From positions 5,014,501 through 5,078,500 of the forward strand of contig NZ_FNTF01000002.1 in assembly GCF_900105495.1 (NCBI RefSeq): 64,000 nucleotides of DNA. Reading direction: 5' to 3'. Below the pieces are notes generated by a model, which was not told where the DNA came from, ran no database searches, and saw only the letters and a program-made list of their open reading frames with translations. Positions within the stretch are counted from its first letter, which is position 1. Each line of letters starts with the position of its first letter. The DNA is from Pseudomonas frederiksbergensis. GTDB taxonomy: Bacteria; Pseudomonadota; Gammaproteobacteria; Pseudomonadales; Pseudomonadaceae. Below are positions 8,330-17,598 of the stretch, in pieces. The position numbers and the translations under genes are program-made.

Positions 8330-10830
8330 GCATGTCGCGCCGAACATTCGTCAAGGCCCAGGCCGCCGCCATTGCAGCCGCTGCCGCTGGCCTGCCGATT
8401 ATTACCGACGCCAGTAATCTGGTCACAGAAGCAGACATGGTCACCCTGGACTGGAACAAGGCGCCCTGCCGTTTCTGCGGCACCGGATGCAGCGTGATGG
8501 TCGCGACCAAGGACAACCGGGTGGTCGCCACCCACGGCGACGTCAAGGCCGAGGTCAACCGCGGACTGAACTGCGTAAAGGGCTATTTCCTTTCGAAGAT
8601 CATGTATGGCGTCGATCGCCTGACCCAACCGCTTTTGCGCATGACTAACGGCCAGTACGACAAGCAAGGCGAATTCCAGCCGATCAGTTGGGAGAAGGCC
8701 TTCGACATCATGGAGCTGAAATTCAAGGAAGCCTTGAAGAGCAAAGGTCCCGGGTCGGTCGGCATGTTCGGCTCCGGGCAATGGACCGTGTGGGAAGGCT
8801 ATGCCGCCAACAAGCTGATGAAGGCTGGCTTTCGCAGCAACAACATCGACCCCAACGCTCGCCATTGCATGGCCTCGGCGGTGATGGGTTTTATGCGCAC
8901 CTTTGGCATGGATGAGCCGATGGGGTGCTACGACGACATCGAAGCCACCGATGCCTTCGTGCTCTGGGGCTCGAACATGGCCGAGATGCACCCGGTGCTC
9001 TGGAGCCGGGTCACCGACCGCCGTTTGAGCCAGCCTCACGTGAAAGTGGCCGTGCTGTCGACCTTCGAACATCGCAGTTTCGAGCTGGCCGACATCCCCA
9101 TGGTGTTCAAGCCGCAAACCGACCTGATGATCCTGAACTACATCGCCAACCACATCATTGAAAACGGCGCGGTGAACCAGGACTTCATTACCAAGCACAC
9201 CCGATTTGCCCAAGGTGCCGACGACATCGGGTACGGCCTGCGCCCTGATGATCCACGGGAAATGAAGGCGAAAAATGCCGCCAAGGCCAACACCTGGACG
9301 GATATTTCCTTCGACCAATACGCAGCCTTCGTCAAACCTTACACACTGGAGCGAACCGCCAAGGAGACAGGCGTTCCGACTGAAAGGCTCAAGGCGCTGG
9401 CCGAGTTGTATGCCGATCCCAAGCGCAAGGTCGTGTCGTTCTGGACCATGGGTTTCAACCAGCACACTCGCGGCGTCTGGGCCAACAACCTGATCTACAA
9501 CATCCATTTGCTCACCGGCAAAATCAGCGAGCCGGGCAACAGCCCCTTCTCGTTGACCGGCCAGCCGTCGGCCTGTGGTACGGCGCGCGAAGTCGGGACT
9601 TTCTCCCACCGTTTGCCCGCCGATCTGGTGGTGACCAACCCCAAGCACCGCGCCATCGCCGAAAAAATCTGGAAGCTGCCCGCCGGTACCATTCAGGAGA
9701 AACCTGGGTTTCACGCGGTGGAACAGAGCCGCATGCTCAAGGACGGCGTGCTCAACGTTTACTGGACCCAGGCCAGCAACAACATGCACGCCGGGCCGAA
9801 CATCATGCAGGAAGTCCTGCCGGGCTGGCGCAACCCGGATAATTTCGTGATTGTCTCGGATGTCTACCCCACCGTGTCCGCGCAAGCCGCCGACCTGATC
9901 CTGCCCAGCGCCATGTGGGTAGAAAAGGAAGGTGCCTTTGGCAACGCCGAGCGGCGTACGCAGTTCTGGCATCAATTGGTGACCGCACCGGGGGACGCCA
10001 AGTCGGACCTGTGGCAGTTGCTGGAGTTTTCCAAACGCTTCACCACCGATGAAACCTGGCCCGCCGAGTTACTCGCCAAGTCTCCTGATCTCAAGGGCAA
10101 AACCCTGTTTGAAGTGCTTTACAAGAATGGCCAGGTTGACCAGTTTCCGGTCGAGCAAATGGAAGCCGGATACAAAAATGATGAGGCCAAAGCGTTTGGC
10201 TTCTACCTGCAAAAAGGATTGTTCGAGGAGTACGCCCAGTTCGGTCGCGGCCACGGGCATGACCTTGCCACGTTCGACCGCTATCACAGCGAACGAGGCC
10301 TGCGCTGGCCGGTGGTGGATGGCAAGGAAACCCGCTGGCGTTACCGCGAAGGGCTCGACCCCTATGTGGAGAAAGGCAGCGAGGTGCAGTTCTACGGTTA
10401 CCCGGACAAGAAGGCGATTATCTTCGCCCTCCCCTACGAGCCGCCAGCCGAAGCCCCGGATGCCGATTATCCATTCTGGCTGAGCACCGGACGCGTCCTC
10501 GAACACTGGCACACCGGCACCATGACCCAGCGCGTCGAGGAACTGTACAAAGCGGTGCCGGACGCATTGGTCTACATGCACCCCGAAGATGCCAAGGCCT
10601 TGAAGGCGCGGCGTGGCAGTGAAGTGAAGTTGATCAGCCGACGCGGTGAAATCCGTGCACGCATAGAAACCCGTGGGCGCAACAAACCGCCTCAAGGACT
10701 GGTGTTCGTGCCGTTTTTCGATGCCAACAAGCTGATCAACAAAGTCACGCTCGATGCCACCGATCCGATCTCCAAGCAGACCGACTACAAAAAATGCGCG
10801 ATACGAATCGAGTTGATCAGCGTGGCCTGA
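8326..10830 (+). CDS. napA: Periplasmic nitrate reductase catalytic subunit NapA
   Basis: An 834-residue molybdoenzyme that reduces nitrate to nitrite in the periplasm. The Tat signal SRRTFVK (4-10) and an alanine-rich stretch come first. The [4Fe-4S] cysteines are C48, C51, C55 and C83 (CRFCGTGC ... NCVKG). Cys181 in [10 protein letters not shown] is the expected molybdenum ligand. The remainder follows the Mo-bis-MGD fold, including [18 protein letters not shown] near the C-terminus, which contacts the cofactor. The length is normal for NapA (about 830). It is coupled to napD and followed 11 bases later by napB. Confidence 0.97.
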   Translation: MSMSRRTFVKAQAAAIAAAAAGLPIITDASNLVTEADMVTLDWNKAPCRFCGTGCSVMVATKDNRVVATHGDVKAEVNRGLNCVKGYFLSKIMYGVDRLTQPLLRMTNGQYDKQGEFQPISWEKAFDIMELKFKEALKSKGPGSVGMFGSGQWTVWEGYAANKLMKAGFRSNNIDPNARHCMASAVMGFMRTFGMDEPMGCYDDIEATDAFVLWGSNMAEMHPVLWSRVTDRRLSQPHVKVAVLSTFEHRSFELADIPMVFKPQTDLMILNYIANHIIENGAVNQDFITKHTRFAQGADDIGYGLRPDDPREMKAKNAAKANTWTDISFDQYAAFVKPYTLERTAKETGVPTERLKALAELYADPKRKVVSFWTMGFNQHTRGVWANNLIYNIHLLTGKISEPGNSPFSLTGQPSACGTAREVGTFSHRLPADLVVTNPKHRAIAEKIWKLPAGTIQEKPGFHAVEQSRMLKDGVLNVYWTQASNNMHAGPNIMQEVLPGWRNPDNFVIVSDVYPTVSAQAADLILPSAMWVEKEGAFGNAERRTQFWHQLVTAPGDAKSDLWQLLEFSKRFTTDETWPAELLAKSPDLKGKTLFEVLYKNGQVDQFPVEQMEAGYKNDEAKAFGFYLQKGLFEEYAQFGRGHGHDLATFDRYHSERGLRWPVVDGKETRWRYREGLDPYVEKGSEVQFYGYPDKKAIIFALPYEPPAEAPDADYPFWLSTGRVLEHWHTGTMTQRVEELYKAVPDALVYMHPEDAKALKARRGSEVKLISRRGEIRARIETRGRNKPPQGLVFVPFFDANKLINKVTLDATDPISKQTDYKKCAIRIELISVA

Positions 10831-10841
10831 GGAGAACCGTC

Positions 10842-11327
10842 ATGCCTTTGCGAACCCTGCCGTTGCTCCTGCTCGCTGCGATTGGCGTGGTGATGGCTGC
10901 AGAAGTCAATTACCCCCTCGATGCCTCGGGGCCAGATGGACGCCGACCCGGTGGCACCTTGACCCAGAGTATGCCGGCCCCGCCCATTGCCAATGAAGAA
11001 AACAAGGACCTGAAACGCGAACGCAATTACCCGGACCAGCCACCCACCATCCCCCACACCATCCTCGGTTATCAGATCGACAAGAACGGCAACAAGTGCC
11101 TGTCCTGTCACAGCCGTGCCAACAGCGCGCGGACCCAGGCGACGATGATCAGCATCACCCACTACATGGACCGCGACGGCCAGGCGCTGGCGGCGGTGTC
11201 ACCGCGCCGGTACTTCTGCAACCAATGCCACGTGCCGCAAACAGAAGTACTGCCCCTGGTGGGCAACAGCTTCGAGACGATCGACAAAATACTGCAAGAC
11301 GAAGCCAACGCCACGCAGAAACCCTGA
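10842..11327 (+). CDS. napB: Diheme cytochrome c NapB
   Basis: A 161-residue periplasmic electron-transfer subunit of nitrate reductase. A signal peptide (MPLRTLPLLLLAAIGVVMA) is followed by two c-type heme motifs, CLSCH (86-90) and CNQCH (126-130). Additional histidines (PHTI, THYMDRD) can serve as distal ligands. The start at 10842 was chosen because it gives a clean signal peptide and is preceded by GAGGAGAA; the longer open frame upstream runs into napA. NapB takes electrons from NapC and passes them to NapA. Confidence 0.95.
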   Translation: MPLRTLPLLLLAAIGVVMAAEVNYPLDASGPDGRRPGGTLTQSMPAPPIANEENKDLKRERNYPDQPPTIPHTILGYQIDKNGNKCLSCHSRANSARTQATMISITHYMDRDGQALAAVSPRRYFCNQCHVPQTEVLPLVGNSFETIDKILQDEANATQKP

Positions 11328-11336
11328 GGAGGCAAC

Positions 11337-11933
11337 ATGAAAAAACTGTTCGCCCTGCTTAAGGATTACTGGGGCATTCTGCGTCGTCCGAGCCTCTACT
11401 ACAGCTTGGGCTTTCTGACGTTGGGGGGCTTTATCGCCGGGATCATTTTCTGGGGTGGCTTCAACACCGCTCTGGAGCTGAGCAATACCGAGAAATTCTG
11501 CATCTCCTGTCATGAAATGCGCGACAACGTGTTCGTCGAACTGAAGGACACCATTCATTACACGAACCGCTCCGGCGTGCGCGCCAGTTGCCCGGATTGC
11601 CACGTGCCCCACGAATGGACCCACAAGATCGCGCGCAAGATGCAGGCTTCAAAGGAGGTGTGGGGCAAGATTTTCGGCACCATCGATACGCGCGACAAAT
11701 TTCTCATGCTGCGTCGCGAACTGGCCGAACATGAATGGGCACGGCTCAAGGCCAATGACTCGCGTGAATGCCGCAACTGCCACAACTTCGAGTTCATGGA
11801 CTTTACCCGCCAGAGCAAGCGCGCTTCCTCCATGCACTCAACTTCACTGGCCAACGGTGAAGCCACGTGCATCGACTGCCACAAGGGCATCGCTCACAAG
11901 CTGCCCGATATGAGCGGGGTGAAAGGCTGGTAA
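11337..11933 (+). CDS. napC: Tetraheme cytochrome c NapC (NapC/NirT family)
   Basis: A 198-residue membrane-anchored quinol dehydrogenase. One N-terminal helix ([20 protein letters not shown], 23-42) anchors it. Four heme-binding motifs follow: CISCH (55-59), CPDCH (85-89), CRNCH (145-149) and CIDCH (178-182). It oxidises quinol in the inner membrane and feeds NapB. The operon here is napEDABC, without napF, napG or napH, so electrons are predicted to come from ubiquinol through NapC alone. No clear terminator follows the stop codon. Confidence 0.96.
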   Translation: MKKLFALLKDYWGILRRPSLYYSLGFLTLGGFIAGIIFWGGFNTALELSNTEKFCISCHEMRDNVFVELKDTIHYTNRSGVRASCPDCHVPHEWTHKIARKMQASKEVWGKIFGTIDTRDKFLMLRRELAEHEWARLKANDSRECRNCHNFEFMDFTRQSKRASSMHSTSLANGEATCIDCHKGIAHKLPDMSGVKGW

Positions 11934-11999
11934 GGATTTTTTTCGATCAGCCCGAACTTGTCCTGGCCTTTTATCCAACCCACAACGCTGGTCACCGAC

Positions 12000-12671
12000 A
12001 TGCCCACCCCCGAATCCACCCTCCTCGACAGCTGGCACCACAACGCCCAATCCTGGATCGACGCCATCCGCACTGGTGCCATCGAAAGCCGCCTCAAAGT
12101 CACCGACCAGGCCATCCTGCTGGCGGTGCTGAGTCGCCAGCCCGAGCGTGTGCTTGACCTGGGCTGCGGCGAGGGCTGGTTGTTGCGCGCGCTGGCTGAA
12201 CGGGGCATCGAGGCGGTCGGTGTGGATGGCGATGCGACGCTGGTCGAGGCGGCGCGGGCGGCGGGCTCTTCGTCGGTGCATCCGGCGAGCTATGAAGAAT
12301 TGGTGGAGGCGAAGGTGGACATTGGCCGCGACTACGACCTGATCTGCGCCAACTTCGCCCTGCTGCACCAGGACATCATCCCGCTGCTCACCGCCATGAA
12401 CGCCCTGCTCGCCCCTGGCGGCGCGCTGGTGATCCAGACGTTGCATCCATGGACCGCGGCAGCGGGCGACTATCAGGATGGCTGGCGGGAAGAGACCTTC
12501 GCCGGGTTCAAGGGCCAATGGCAACCCATGCCGTGGTACTTGCGCACCTTGTCCAGTTGGTTCAATGCGCTGGACATGGCCGGTTTTCGGCTGGCCGCCC
12601 TGCAAGAGCCGCAGCACCCGCAAAGTCCTGCGCCGCAGTCATTGCTGCTGGTGGCCGAACCGCAGAGGTAA
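12000..12671 (+). CDS. Class I SAM-dependent methyltransferase
   Basis: A 223-residue methyltransferase. VLDLGCGEG (51-59) is SAM-binding motif I; GVDGDATLVEAARA is motif II; YDLICANFALLHQD and LLAPGGALVIQTLHPW are the post-I and III motifs. The ATG at 12000 was preferred because family homology begins there (ESTLLDSWHHNAQSW). It begins 66 bases after napC on the same strand and could be cotranscribed, but no functional link to nitrate reduction is known. The substrate is unknown. Confidence 0.8.
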   Translation: MPTPESTLLDSWHHNAQSWIDAIRTGAIESRLKVTDQAILLAVLSRQPERVLDLGCGEGWLLRALAERGIEAVGVDGDATLVEAARAAGSSSVHPASYEELVEAKVDIGRDYDLICANFALLHQDIIPLLTAMNALLAPGGALVIQTLHPWTAAAGDYQDGWREETFAGFKGQWQPMPWYLRTLSSWFNALDMAGFRLAALQEPQHPQSPAPQSLLLVAEPQR

Positions 12672-12695
12672 GTGCAATCGATCAACTCGGGCTTT

Positions 12696-13292
12696 TCAGT
12701 CATTCCCTTCCCGCAACAACTGCCTGACCTCAGCCTGTATGGCATAAGCCGGCGCCTCCACAGCATTGAAATCCTGTGTATACCGCTGGGCAAATCCTTC
12801 TACCCCCCATTCCTGATATTGCTGCACATGCTTTAGTTCGTGCGCCCAGAGCGCAATGTCCTGCTCGGCGTTTTGAGCGTCCCGGAAAAGGATGATGTCG
12901 ATCAGCGTCACGGCACCGACATCGGGGTTTTGCAGCATGGCCGTGGCGGCGTTGAATTGGCCGTTGTCGCTCACTTTGTAGCGCGCAGCGTCGAGGACGC
13001 TGGGGTCGTACCAGCGCAGCAGTCGCTCGCGGATGTGCGAAGGAATGGGCTGGATGCCGGCGCTGGCGGCGTCAGCGCGGGCTTGAGTCAGCCACATCGC
13101 CAGGGCCGGTGCCGCGATCTGGTGGATATCATCAGCCAGGGGACCAAGCAGCGGTCCCACGTCTGGCAGGCAGATGCAGCCGTCCAGGCACACTTGTGTC
13201 TCGCCAGCCGGGCAGGCGTTGGTCTGGGCTGGAACTTCAAGCGTCAGGCAAAGAACAAACAGCGCCACCAGGCGCGTAATGATGGACAGCAT
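12696..13292 (-). CDS. Secreted DUF4157-domain protein with HExxH motif
   Basis: A 198-residue protein with an N-terminal signal peptide (MLSIITRLVALFVLCLTLEVPA) and a cysteine-rich stretch (CPAGETQVCLDGCICLP). The C-terminal half carries WAHELKHVQQYQEWG, an HExxH zinc-metalloprotease-like motif as in DUF4157 (also called eCIS core) domains. The ending GVEGFAQRYTQDFNAVEAPAYAIQAE is likewise typical. Whether it has peptidase activity is unknown. No contractile injection genes are nearby, so a stand-alone periplasmic or secreted role is inferred. Confidence 0.72.
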   Translation of the reverse strand: MLSIITRLVALFVLCLTLEVPAQTNACPAGETQVCLDGCICLPDVGPLLGPLADDIHQIAAPALAMWLTQARADAASAGIQPIPSHIRERLLRWYDPSVLDAARYKVSDNGQFNAATAMLQNPDVGAVTLIDIILFRDAQNAEQDIALWAHELKHVQQYQEWGVEGFAQRYTQDFNAVEAPAYAIQAEVRQLLREGND

Positions 13293-13388
13293 TGGGCGCT
13301 CCAGGGACGGACGCAGCGCGAACAGTGGGTCCCGATTGATCGACGATCTGCATGGCTTTAGCGTAGCCCCGAACCAGGCGCCCCAGCG

Positions 13389-13718
13389 TTAATCCACGAC
13401 GAACAACTTGGCACCGGTGGTGCTGAAAGATCGATGCCCCTCAGCGTTGCTGCCCACCTGATAGCTCATCCCGGCGGTGAGCGTGAACTGACGACCATCC
13501 TCCAGCTCCGTGTGCAACTCGCCTTCCAGGCACAACAGGATATGACCTCTCCAGCACCAGTGATCGGCCAGATACCCGGCGCTGTACTCAACCATCCGCA
13601 CACGGGTTGAACCAAACTGACAGGTTCGCCAATAGGCGGTACCGGTCTGTCCAGCATGCTGTACAGGTTCGACGGTCGACCAATCGGTCGTACCAAAGGG
13701 AACAGCCGTTAGATCCAT
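13389..13718 (-). CDS. DHCW-motif cupin-fold protein
   Basis: A 109-residue cupin. The start MDLTAVPFGTTDWSTV at 13718 agrees with the family, while the longer in-frame N-terminus does not. The central ADHWCWRGHILLCLEGELHT contains the Asp-His-x-Cys-Trp cluster that names the family, and FTLTAGMSYQVGS closes the beta barrel. Such proteins probably bind a metal or small ligand, but no reaction is established. Single gene. Confidence 0.78.
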   Translation of the reverse strand: MDLTAVPFGTTDWSTVEPVQHAGQTGTAYWRTCQFGSTRVRMVEYSAGYLADHWCWRGHILLCLEGELHTELEDGRQFTLTAGMSYQVGSNAEGHRSFSTTGAKLFVVD

Positions 13719-13833
13719 CGTTGCCTCGTCATTGAAGGAGTGTCTGCGGACCGTACTCACCCAGTCCTGCTTCCGATAGACACAGATGCCACGCGTTTAT
13801 GAGATACAGACTCGAACACCTGCGAAGAACCCC

Positions 13834-13870
13834 AAAAAAGCCCCGCACTTCAACCGAAGGCGGGGCTTTT
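13834..13870 (-). terminator. Rho-independent terminator of the alcohol dehydrogenase gene
   Basis: The arms GCCCCGC (13840-13846) and GCGGGGC (13860-13866) form a strong hairpin flanked by A on the left and T on the right. It lies 28 bases past the stop codon of the minus-strand dehydrogenase and may work in both directions. Confidence 0.85.
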
Positions 13871-13897
13871 GATCTGGCTGGCGTCACTTCACATCGG

Positions 13898-15046
13898 TTA
13901 CATCGCGGTAAGGAAAATCTGCTCGATCTCGTCCTGGTTGGCAGGACGCGGATTAGTGAAGCCGCAGGCATCCTTCATGGCATTGGTGGCCAGGATCGGG
14001 ATGTCGTCGGCTTTGGCGCCCAGTTCGGCGAGGCCGCTCGGAATACCGACATCCAAAGACAGTTTACGGATGGCGGTGATGGCCGCGGCGGCGCCTTTTT
14101 CCGCATTCAGCTGCTGGGTGTCGACCCCCATTGCATGGGCGATGTCTTTAAACCGGGCCGGACATACGCTGGCGTTGAAGCTGGCGACATGGGGCAGCAG
14201 GATCGCATTACAGACGCCGTGAGGCAGGTCGTAGAAACCACCCAGTTGGTGCGCCATGGCGTGGACATAACCCAGCGAAGCATTGTTGAAGGCCATGCCG
14301 GCAAGAAATTGCGCGTAGGCCATATTTTCCCGGGCAGTCATGTCGTCACCCTGGGCAACGGCAGTGCGCAGGTTGGCCGAGATCAACTCCACGGCCTTGA
14401 GTGCACAGGCATCGGTGATCGGCGTTGCCGCAGTCGACACGTAGGCTTCGATAGCGTGGGTCAGCGCGTCCATGCCGGTGGCGGCGGTCAGGCCTTTAGG
14501 CATGCCTGCCATCAGCGAAGGATCGTTGACCGACAACAGTGGCGTGACGTTACGGTCGACGATGGCCATTTTCACGTGCCGGACTTCGTCGGTAATGATG
14601 CAGAAACGGGTCATTTCACTCGCCGTGCCGGCGGTGGTATTGATCGCGATCAACGGCATCTGTGGCTTGGCGGATTGATCCACGCCTTCGTAATCACTGA
14701 TGTGCCCGCCGTTGGTGGCGCACAGGGCAATGCCCTTGGCGCAGTCATGGGGAGAACCGCCGCCCAGGGAAATAATGAAATCACAGTCGCTGCGACCCAG
14801 CAGCTCAAGACCTTTCTCGACATTGCTGACCGTCGGATTCGGCTTGGCGCCATCAAACAAAGTGGAATCGATGTCCTGCTGCGCCAGAAGACTGGCGACC
14901 TTGGCGGCCACGCCGGCTTTGGCCAGGCCTGCATCAGTGACGATCAAGGCTTTGCGAAAACCATATTTACGGATGGCGAGCATCGCTTCGTCGAGACTGC
15001 CAATGCCCATCATGTTCACGGATGGAATGAAGAAGGTGCTGCTCAT
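13898..15046 (-). CDS. yiaY: Iron-containing alcohol dehydrogenase (YiaY-like)
   Basis: A 382-residue group III alcohol dehydrogenase, the usual length. [10 protein letters not shown] (95-104) is the NAD-binding motif; [16 protein letters not shown] is the conserved substrate/coenzyme region. Metal ligands are supplied by [22 protein letters not shown] and [14 protein letters not shown]. It interconverts an alcohol and an aldehyde with NAD(H); ethanol or related primary alcohols are likely, but specificity cannot be read from sequence. A good terminator lies downstream. The leader contains GAATAAAAGAGG, close to the Hfq/Crc motif, and a small open frame lies 140 bases upstream. Confidence 0.9.
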   Translation of the reverse strand: MSSTFFIPSVNMMGIGSLDEAMLAIRKYGFRKALIVTDAGLAKAGVAAKVASLLAQQDIDSTLFDGAKPNPTVSNVEKGLELLGRSDCDFIISLGGGSPHDCAKGIALCATNGGHISDYEGVDQSAKPQMPLIAINTTAGTASEMTRFCIITDEVRHVKMAIVDRNVTPLLSVNDPSLMAGMPKGLTAATGMDALTHAIEAYVSTAATPITDACALKAVELISANLRTAVAQGDDMTARENMAYAQFLAGMAFNNASLGYVHAMAHQLGGFYDLPHGVCNAILLPHVASFNASVCPARFKDIAHAMGVDTQQLNAEKGAAAAITAIRKLSLDVGIPSGLAELGAKADDIPILATNAMKDACGFTNPRPANQDEIEQIFLTAM

Positions 15047-15187
15047 GGTAATTCCTCTTTTATTCTGGAAACCCGGAAATCAGGTGAGGTCTTGTACTCA
15101 AATCGCAGGCTGTGAGGCGGGTCTGAATATCGTCATCAACGAGTTCAGCGGGAGACGTGCTGCATCAAGTATTCAGGCGAACAGCTT

Positions 15188-15289
15188 TTAAGACGCAGAG
15201 GTGGATGGGCCATCGCAGCCAGTAACTTTTGCTCTTGGAATCGAGCCTAAACCTATGACGCCAGACAGGAATGGTCCTTTAGCGTTCAT
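15188..15289 (-). CDS. Possible 33-residue leader ORF with sequestered RBS
   Basis: An ATG at 15289 is preceded by AAGGAGG at ideal spacing. The Shine-Dalgarno sits in the loop of a hairpin with arms GGTAC/GTACC (15291-15308). The frame (MNAKGPFLSGVIGLGSIPRA then KVTGCDGPSTSAS) has no known relatives that I recognise. It lies 140 bases upstream of yiaY on the same strand and could be a leader peptide or chance. The strong ribosome binding site is the only real support. Confidence 0.25.
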   Translation of the reverse strand: MNAKGPFLSGVIGLGSIPRAKVTGCDGPSTSAS

Positions 15290-15652
15290 TGGTACCTCCT
15301 TTAGTACCGGGAGGTCATGCGTCCCTACAAGTCCGGCTCTTGGCTTTACGAGACTGGGTAGGTGATTGGGTCGCACGCATATGGATCAATCGACAGTCAG
15401 AAATCGGCCAAATGCTGCCATTTGAAATGACCAGCTATCGACCAAAATGAGGCGTTCAAATCATCTACTAGACTGGGGCGATTCAGGCGGCATAAAGGTG
15501 AACCACAGTCACGGAGTTGCTAGTTCGTGAAATGCTGAAGGTGATCCACCAAAGCAGCGTTTCGATACTGTCGCCATATTGGCGCGCGCCAGTCCAATAT
15601 GACGAGTCGCCTGGACGACGGCCCCGGCCAAGCTACCCGAGCAATCAAATGC
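15290..15652. other. Gene-poor stretch with one inverted repeat
   Basis: No convincing gene was seen here. An inverted repeat CATATTGG (15575-15582) / CCAATATG (15594-15601) lies about 50 bases past the stop of the minus-strand TetR gene and may help end its transcript, although no T-run follows. Confidence 0.4.
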
Positions 15653-16300
15653 TTATTCGCCCGCGTGGTCGTTGCCACCGTGCGCGGCGATGAACATGGC
15701 GACGGCCGACCGGCAATAGGATTCGACTTCATTGTCGTCCTCTGCTTTCGCCTCATCGAAGCGGGCGATCATCAGGAGATCGGCCCCTTTGAAAAGCGCG
15801 GCAAACAAGCGGGCGGACTGGAGAGGATCGGGCACGTTCAGAACCGCCTTCGCGTGCAACTGACGCAACAGGGCCTCGATTTGGGCGATGACATAGGCGG
15901 GGCCGGCTTCGTAATGGAGCTTGCTTAACGACTTTTGATTCGTCTTGTCGACCATGATCATGGCTTCGACACTGCGCACGTCCGGGCTCAACAACGTGCG
16001 AAGCAGGAATATTCCCACCGCCATGAGCTGATCTGCCGCCGAACCGTCGACGCCTTCAATAAGGGCCTGTGGTGCAAACTGCTGGCAGTGGGCCGCGATA
16101 GCCGCGCTGAACAGCGCCTCCTTGTTCTCGAAGTGCCGATAGATGCTTAGCTTGGATATCTTCGCCCGCTGGGCGACCTTGTCCATGGTCGTCGCTTGAA
16201 AACCCAACTCCACAAAAAGTTCGCACGCGGCGTCGACTATCGTTTGGCCAAGCGCCTCGTTGGCGGGCCGGCCGCGCCGGCCCTGGTTGTTTTCGGTCAT
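15653..16300 (-). CDS. TetR/AcrR family transcriptional regulator
   Basis: A 215-residue repressor. The N-terminal TetR helix-turn-helix is clear: ACELFVELGFQATTMDKVAQ followed by RAKISKLSIYRHFENKEALF (residues about 25-65). The larger C-terminal part is the ligand-binding domain with the pattern of AcrR-type regulators. The start at 16300 (MTENNQGRRGRPANEA) fits the usual RGRP lead-in. It is divergent from the flavoprotein gene, and the intergenic region has the palindromes expected of its operator, so it probably represses both itself and the flavoprotein operon. Confidence 0.9.
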   Translation of the reverse strand: MTENNQGRRGRPANEALGQTIVDAACELFVELGFQATTMDKVAQRAKISKLSIYRHFENKEALFSAAIAAHCQQFAPQALIEGVDGSAADQLMAVGIFLLRTLLSPDVRSVEAMIMVDKTNQKSLSKLHYEAGPAYVIAQIEALLRQLHAKAVLNVPDPLQSARLFAALFKGADLLMIARFDEAKAEDDNEVESYCRSAVAMFIAAHGGNDHAGE

Positions 16301-16310
16301 AAAAATTCCA

Positions 16311-16356
16311 GTACTTGACAGTATTCTAATTCCTGAATTAGGGTACTTCAAAGTAT
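16311..16356. promoter_or_regulatory. Symmetric operator between tetR and flavoprotein genes
   Basis: Two near-identical 14-base sites, GTACTTGACAGTAT (16311-16324) and GTACTTCAAAGTAT (16343-16356), lie 32 bases apart, about three helical turns. Each has dyad symmetry (TACT...AGTA). Between them is a perfect 16-base palindrome, CTAATTCCTGAATTAG with centre CT (16326-16341). This is what a TetR dimer-of-dimers site would look like. Confidence 0.65.
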
Positions 16357-16407
16357 CTTAAACGTGCAAGCCAATCTCCCTTCATCCCCAATACGGAGCC
16401 CATCACC

Positions 16408-17301
16408 ATGAATGACGTCATCATCATCGGCGGCAGCTTTGCCGGTCTTGCTGCAGCCCTGCAGCTCGGGCGTGCCCGCCGAAAGGTCACCGTTCTCGAT
16501 ACCGGCCTGCCGCGCAATCGCTTCGCCGACCACTCGCATGGCCTGCTCGGCCACGACCACAAGCCACCGCTGGAGATCCTGGCCGAGGCGCGGCAGCAGT
16601 TGGCGCGCTATCCCACGGTCAGGCTCGTCACTGCGCGGGCCGAGAGTATCTCCGGCGCCATCGACGATTTCTCCGTACTCACTGGCGATGGCGAAAGCCT
16701 CAAGGCGCGCCGCCTGATCCTGAGCTATGGCGTCGCCGACCAGATGCCTGAAGTTCCCGGCTTTGCCGAAGGCTGGGGCACCTCCATCGTTCCCTGCCCC
16801 TATTGCGACGGCTTTGAAGTTGCCGGCCGGCATTGGGGCCTCGTCTGGTCCGGCCCGCCGTCGCACAACTACGTCAGGCTATACCACGACTGGACCGACA
16901 CATTGACGGTCTTCGCCAATGGTCACGACATTCCACCCGACATCCGGGCCGATCTGGCGCGCCGCGGCATCCCTGTCGTCGATGGCAGGATCACCGAAAT
17001 CGACCATGACGAGAGCCATAACACCACCGTCAAGCTAGACGCCGGCCCCCCTGTCGCGGTCGACATTCTGTTCGCGCATCCGCGCAACAAGCCGTCCGCA
17101 AGCCTGCATGAATCGCTGGGCCTCGCCACGGTCGATACGCCCCTGGGCATCGCCCTCAAGGTCGACGAGCGCCGCGAAACCAGCATGCCCGGCGTCTACG
17201 CCGCCGGCGACCTCGCCAATCTCCTCATGCCCTCGGTCACCACGGCATCATGGCAAGGCGCGACGGCGGGTATCTCCGCCCAGCAGTCGATGCTGGTTTG
17301 A
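16408..17301 (+). CDS. Thioredoxin-reductase-like FAD oxidoreductase lacking NADPH motifs
   Basis: A 297-residue flavoprotein. IIIGGSFAGLAAA (5-17) binds FAD, CPYCDG (130-135) is the redox-active CxxC, and GVYAAGD (262-268) closes the FAD site. At the place where the trxB protein of this window has [10 protein letters not shown] and HRRDK, this protein has SGPPSHNY and FANGHD, so the canonical NADPH-binding motifs are absent. This arrangement recalls dithiol oxidases such as GliT and HlmI, which protect producers of dithiol antibiotics. It is divergent from tetR and upstream of a methyltransferase. The dithiol-oxidase role is inference. Confidence 0.72.
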   Translation: MNDVIIIGGSFAGLAAALQLGRARRKVTVLDTGLPRNRFADHSHGLLGHDHKPPLEILAEARQQLARYPTVRLVTARAESISGAIDDFSVLTGDGESLKARRLILSYGVADQMPEVPGFAEGWGTSIVPCPYCDGFEVAGRHWGLVWSGPPSHNYVRLYHDWTDTLTVFANGHDIPPDIRADLARRGIPVVDGRITEIDHDESHNTTVKLDAGPPVAVDILFAHPRNKPSASLHESLGLATVDTPLGIALKVDERRETSMPGVYAAGDLANLLMPSVTTASWQGATAGISAQQSMLV

Positions 17302-17403
17302 GAGCACAGATTCCCTTCTTCGGTTGTCGCAGGCTTCTGAAGGTTGCTTCGAAGCAGCATCGATCACGCCAGTTTCAATTTCACAATAGACGGGAGCGCC
17401 ACC

Positions 17404-17598
17404 ATGACCGACCTAAAGCCGCTAGACCATAAATTCAAACCGCTAGACGATAAATTCCCGCTTCAGCGCCAACTCGGCATCGCGGCCGCGCCAGTCGTGC
17501 TCATCAACCTCTTCACGCCCGCACCTGTTCCAGAAGGTCGCCGTCCCCGGCTTTTGCACGGCCTAGTTAGAGCGAATCAAAACGAGGAAATGTCATGA
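17404..17598 (+). pseudogene. Truncated antibiotic-biosynthesis-monooxygenase-like ORF
   Basis: A 64-codon frame. Residues about 12-38 (KPLDDKFPLQRQLG, APVVLINLFT) resemble the start of antibiotic biosynthesis monooxygenase (ABM) proteins of roughly 110 residues. After LINLFT the reading frame turns into low-quality sequence (PAPVPEGRRPRLL), while another frame reads HLFQKVAVPGF, suggesting a deletion plus frameshift. The stop codon overlaps the methyltransferase start (ATGA). It is best read as a decayed gene whose 3' part was lost. Confidence 0.5.

Noticed and set aside
8293..9975. Long open frame on the minus strand opposite napA
   Set aside because: It mirrors napA, has no ribosome binding site or family similarity, and arises from the GC-rich codon use of napA.
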